Origin: Nonomuraea terrae
GTDB lineage: Bacteria > Actinomycetota > Actinomycetes > Streptosporangiales > Streptosporangiaceae
DNA: 43,401 bases
Assembly (NCBI RefSeq): GCF_004348995.1
Contig: NZ_SMKQ01000053.1
Span: 1 to 43,401, forward strand
Direction: 5' to 3'
In this document: piece by piece, positions 40,518 through 43,401 of the stretch
Numbering within the stretch: position 1 is the first letter of the stretch
Layout: every line of letters starts with the position of its first letter
Translations under genes and position numbers: made by a program
Notes under the pieces: generated by a model
The model's database searches: none
What the model was told of the DNA's origin: nothing
Seen by the model: the letters and a program-made list of their open reading frames with translations, nothing else

Positions 40518-41939
40518 CTAGAGCTGGACGGTCGTGGTGGTGAGGAACTCCTCCAGGCCGAACCGGCCGTACTCGCGGCCGTACCCGGACTGTTTGAACC
40601 CGCCGAACGGGGCCAGGCCGTTGTGCGCGCCGTCGTTGACGCGGATCTGCCCGGCCCTGATGCGCCGCGCCACCCGGTGGGCGCGCTCGGCGTCGGCGCC
40701 GCGCACGCCGGCGGCCAGCCCGTACGCGGTGCCGTTGGCGATGCGGACCGCCTCGTCCTCGTCGGCGTAGGGCAGGATGACCAGGACCGGCCCGAAGATC
40801 TCCTCCTGGGCGATCCTCGACTCCGGGGCGACGCCGCTCAGCACGGTGGGCCGTACGTAGAAGCCGCGCTCCAGCCCGTCCGGCGCGCCGGGGCCGCCGG
40901 TGAGGGTGGTGGCGCCGTCCGCGGCGGCGGCGCGCAGGTGCTCGCGGACGCGTTCGCGCTGCACGGCCGAGACCAGCGGCCCCAGCCGGGTGGCCGCGTC
41001 GCGCGGGTCGCCCGGCGTGTACGTCTCGGCCTCCTCGGCCGCGATCCGCTCGGCCTGCGCCAGCCGCCCGCGCGGGATGAGCAGCCTGGTCAGCGCCGAG
41101 CAGGTCTGGCCGGAGTTCAGGTAGCACGCCGCCACGCCCTTGCGCACGGCGTCCTCGAAGGCCGTGTCGTCCAGGTCGTCGAGCAGCACGTTCGGCGACT
41201 TGCCGCCCAGCTCCAGCGCGGTGCGCTTCACCGTCGCGGCGGCCAGCTCGGCGACCCGCCGCCCGGCGCGGGTGGAGCCGGTGAACGACACCATGTCGAC
41301 CAGCGGATGCGCCGCCAGCGCCTCGCCCGCCTCCGGCCCGACGCCGCACACCAGGTTGAACACGCCCGGCGGGAACCCCACCTCGTGCATCACCTCGGCC
41401 AGCGCGAACGCGTTGAGCGGGGTGACCTCGCTCGGCTTGAGGACCACCGTGCAGCCGGCGGTCAGGGCGGGAGCGACCTTGGCCGCGATCTGGTGCAGCG
41501 GATAGTTCCACGGGGTGATGGCGCCGACGACGCCGATCGGGTCCCGGTAGACCACCGCGCCGCCGAGCCGCTCCTCGAACTCGACGCTCGAGGCGACCTC
41601 CGGCATCGAGGCGAACGTCCTGATGGGCGCGCCCACCTGGATGAGCCGCGTCAGCCGCAGCGGCATGCCCAGCTCGTCGACGATGGTGTCCGTGAGCTGC
41701 TCGGCCCGCTTGTCCAGCGCGGCGGCGACGGCGGCGCAGAGCGCGGCCCGTTCGGCGGCCGGGCGGGCGGACCAGGCGGGCAGCGCGGCCGCCGCCGCCT
41801 CCACGGCCCGCGCGACGTCCTTGGCGTCGCAGCGCGGAACCTCGGCGATGACGTCCTCGGTGGCGGGGTTGACCACGGGGATGACCTCGCCGCCGCTCGC
41901 CTGCACCCACTCGCCGTCGACATAGATCCGGTGCGGCAT
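40518..41939 (-). CDS. NAD(P)-dependent aldehyde dehydrogenase
   Basis: A 473-residue ALDH-superfamily enzyme that oxidises an aldehyde to the acid. Active-site residues: Asn145 in TPWNYPLHQ, Glu243 in ELGGKSPN, Cys280 in NSGQTCSALTR; the motif EEIFGPVLV and the end GRFGLEEFLTTTTVQL complete the family pattern. ATG 41939 follows GAGGTGAGG; the open frame further upstream crosses an AT-rich palindromic control region. It is the first gene of the leftward operon and diverges from a P450, with about 200 bp between. Confidence 0.94.
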   Translation of the reverse strand: MPHRIYVDGEWVQASGGEVIPVVNPATEDVIAEVPRCDAKDVARAVEAAAAALPAWSARPAAERAALCAAVAAALDKRAEQLTDTIVDELGMPLRLTRLIQVGAPIRTFASMPEVASSVEFEERLGGAVVYRDPIGVVGAITPWNYPLHQIAAKVAPALTAGCTVVLKPSEVTPLNAFALAEVMHEVGFPPGVFNLVCGVGPEAGEALAAHPLVDMVSFTGSTRAGRRVAELAAATVKRTALELGGKSPNVLLDDLDDTAFEDAVRKGVAACYLNSGQTCSALTRLLIPRGRLAQAERIAAEEAETYTPGDPRDAATRLGPLVSAVQRERVREHLRAAAADGATTLTGGPGAPDGLERGFYVRPTVLSGVAPESRIAQEEIFGPVLVILPYADEDEAVRIANGTAYGLAAGVRGADAERAHRVARRIRAGQIRVNDGAHNGLAPFGGFKQSGYGREYGRFGLEEFLTTTTVQL

Positions 41940-41956
41940 GCCCTCACCTCGGAAGA

Positions 41957-41977
41957 TTCTAGATTCTAATTCTAGAA
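41957..41977. promoter_or_regulatory. AT-rich operator-like palindrome before the aldehyde dehydrogenase operon
   Basis: TTCTAGA (41957-41963) and TCTAGAA (41971-41977) are perfect inverted arms around TTCTAAT. It starts 18 bp before the ALDH ATG, within the 5' leader, as for a repressor site. The base composition contrasts with the surrounding DNA. No regulator gene is adjacent. Confidence 0.6.
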
Positions 41978-42025
41978 GGATTAGATCACGGCGTCCGCGA
42001 GCTGGGAAGGCCCGTCCGCTCACCC

Positions 42026-42055
42026 TTGACAGAACAAATAAATGGATTTTCGATA
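42026..42055 (+). promoter_or_regulatory. Putative P450 promoter
   Basis: TTGACA (42026-42031) lies in an AT-rich patch, followed after 18 nt by TCGATA (42050-42055), about 85 bp before the P450 ATG. The -35 is a full consensus match; the -10 is weak. Confidence 0.4.
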
Positions 42056-42140
42056 CCTGCATGAAACGCATCACGGGTGTCCCGCCCGCGATGCCGGTCA
42101 ACCGGGCGCGCAGCGGTGATCGCCCTCAAGGAGCCGCACC

Positions 42141-43401
42141 ATGACCGTGGACGACCGCTTCGGCGACGACCTCCAGCGCACCCGCAGGCAACGGTTCCTC
42201 AGCGGCCACCAGAGCGAGATCGTCACCGATCCCGTCTCCGACTGGACGACCGACTTCTCCCACGTCGACCCCGAGTGGGCCGCGGACCCGTACCCGATCC
42301 AGGACGAGCTGCGGCAGCGCTGCCCGATCGCCCACACCGACCGGTTCGGCGGCGCGTGGCTGCCCACCCGCTACGACGACGTCGCCGCCATCGCCTACGA
42401 CACCGAGCACTTCACCTCCCGCGCGATCATCGTCAGCAACATCCGGCCGCCCGCCGACCTGGCCCCGGTCGGCGGCGCGCCGCCGATCTCCTCCGACCCG
42501 CCGTTCCACCACGACGCCCGCAAGCTGCTGCTGCCCGCCTTCACCAAGAACGCCGTCGCCCGGCAGGAGCCCGGCACCAGGGCGTACTGCCACGCCCTCA
42601 TCGACGCCTTCGACGGGCGCGACGTCGTGGACGCGGCCCGCGAGTACGCCAAGCAGATCCCGATGCGGGTCATCGCCGACCTGCTCGGCTTCCCGCAGGA
42701 GGACAGCGAGAAGTTCGGCGCGTTCGTCGAGAACACCCTGGAGGACATCAACGCCCCGGCCGAGGTGCGCCTGCAGCGCATCACCAGGCTGTCGGAGTAC
42801 CTGCTGGAGCAGATCCACGACCACATCGCCCACCCGCGCGACGACCTGACGTCCCACCTGCTCGACGCCGAGCTCCACGGGCGCAGGCTCGAGCCCGGCC
42901 ACGTGCTCGGCACGATCAACCTGCTGCTCATCGCGGGCATCGACACGACGTGGAGCGCCATCGGCGCCTCCCTGTGGCACCTGGCCAAGACCCCCGCCGA
43001 CCGCGAACGGCTGGCCGCCGAGCCGGAGCTGCTGCCGACCGCGATGGAGGAGTTCCTGCGCGCCTACGCGCCGGTCACCATGGCCCGGCTGGTCAAACAG
43101 GACCTGCACTGGAACGGCGTGGACATGAAGGCCGACGACTGGGTGCTGCTGCCGTTCCCCGCGGCCAACCGCGACCCCGCGCAGTTCGACCGCGCCGGCG
43201 AGGTGGTCATCGACCGCGAGGTCAACCGGCACGCCGCCTTCGGCCTGGGCATCCACCGCTGCGTCGGCTCCCACCTGGCCCGCATGGAGCTGCGGGTCGC
43301 CCTGGAGGTGTGGATGGAGCGCATCCCCTCCTTCACCCTCGCCGACCCCGGCGCGGTCACCTGGGCCCCCGGCCAGGTCCGCGGCCCCCGCACCCTGCCC
43401 C
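42141..43401 (+). CDS. Cytochrome P450, 3' end beyond the window
   Basis: A class I bacterial P450; 420 residues are visible and only the last few seem missing. I-helix AGIDTT (265-270), ExxR at E304-R307, heme loop FGLGIHRCVG (367-376) with the thiolate Cys374. It needs a ferredoxin and reductase, neither of which is in the window. ATG 42141 follows AAGGAG. It diverges from the ALDH/ADH/SDR/ADH operon, so it probably introduces the hydroxyl group that these enzymes oxidise. The CYP family cannot be fixed without comparison. Confidence 0.93.
   Translation, partial: MTVDDRFGDDLQRTRRQRFLSGHQSEIVTDPVSDWTTDFSHVDPEWAADPYPIQDELRQRCPIAHTDRFGGAWLPTRYDDVAAIAYDTEHFTSRAIIVSNIRPPADLAPVGGAPPISSDPPFHHDARKLLLPAFTKNAVARQEPGTRAYCHALIDAFDGRDVVDAAREYAKQIPMRVIADLLGFPQEDSEKFGAFVENTLEDINAPAEVRLQRITRLSEYLLEQIHDHIAHPRDDLTSHLLDAELHGRRLEPGHVLGTINLLLIAGIDTTWSAIGASLWHLAKTPADRERLAAEPELLPTAMEEFLRAYAPVTMARLVKQDLHWNGVDMKADDWVLLPFPAANRDPAQFDRAGEVVIDREVNRHAAFGLGIHRCVGSHLARMELRVALEVWMERIPSFTLADPGAVTWAPGQVRGPRTLP

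Noticed and set aside
42126..43274. 382-codon minus-strand frame opposite the P450
   Set aside because: The plus strand has all P450 signatures, and the minus-strand product is a Val/Gly/Arg-rich shadow.
1..43401. CRISPR arrays, rRNA, tRNA and riboswitches
   Set aside because: No regularly spaced direct repeats, conserved rRNA segments, complete cloverleafs or known aptamer cores were seen by eye; a covariance-model search would be decisive.

Overview
The window is high-GC DNA (GTG/TTG starts, purine-rich Shine-Dalgarno sites, G/C third positions, many ECF/TetR/XRE/SARP/LuxR regulators) and reads as the chromosome of a filamentous actinomycete. A Streptosporangiaceae-type genus such as Nonomuraea would fit, but that is inferred from gene content only. 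There is no rRNA, tRNA or CRISPR array. The layout suggests an accessory chromosome region: oxidoreductases paired with one-component regulators, separated by pockets of decayed mobile DNA.

Region by region. (1) 1-766: an IS4-family transposase cut by the window edge. (2) 0.9-8.2 kb: a stress/carbon block with two universal stress proteins, an orphan TrkA-C antiporter regulatory subunit, a tightly packed operon of a zinc secondary-alcohol dehydrogenase, a GH15 glucoamylase/trehalase and a divergent glucose-6-phosphate dehydrogenase, and an RsbW-like ATPase. (3) 8.2-10.6 kb: an ECF41-type sigma factor divergent from a BBE-type FAD oxidoreductase; sequences like the published ECF41 promoter face both genes. 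(4) 10.6-15.3 kb: an MmyB-type XRE regulator, an ATPase-less histidine kinase fragment, two SDRs, a TetR with two palindromic operators, and a deletion scar where a regulator and a zinc ADH both lost their 5' ends. (5) 15.3-18.4 kb and 20.9-21.9 kb: gene graveyards holding pieces of WD40 and lectin-like repeats, two tyrosine recombinases, a serine recombinase and a Tn3-family transposase, with an intact DUF664/DinB gene between them. (6) 18.4-24.9 kb: LysR, DUF1330, PhzF-like, fasciclin, a truncated NERD protein, an unrecognised protein and a SARP-type regulator. (7) 25.1-35.4 kb: a 914-residue LAL/LuxR regulator, a luciferase-like remnant, two TetRs, a frameshifted aldo/keto reductase, two MmyB-type regulators and three SDRs, one of them frameshifted.

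(8) 35.4-43.4 kb is the most coherent metabolic unit. A cytochrome P450 (cut by the right edge) diverges from a leftward run of aldehyde dehydrogenase, zinc ADH, SDR (frameshifted) and an ADH-A-like zinc ADH. A separate promoter then drives a 67-residue ORF coupled to a Baeyer-Villiger monooxygenase. The enzyme set (hydroxylation, alcohol to ketone/aldehyde, aldehyde to acid, ketone to ester/lactone) suggests catabolism or tailoring of an alicyclic or terpenoid/steroid-like substrate. The substrate cannot be read from sequence.

Recurring themes: four MmyB-type regulators (one dead) each sit beside an oxidoreductase; several genes carry single-nucleotide or short frameshifts that could be real decay or assembly errors; and several operator/promoter pairs are explicit enough to test.
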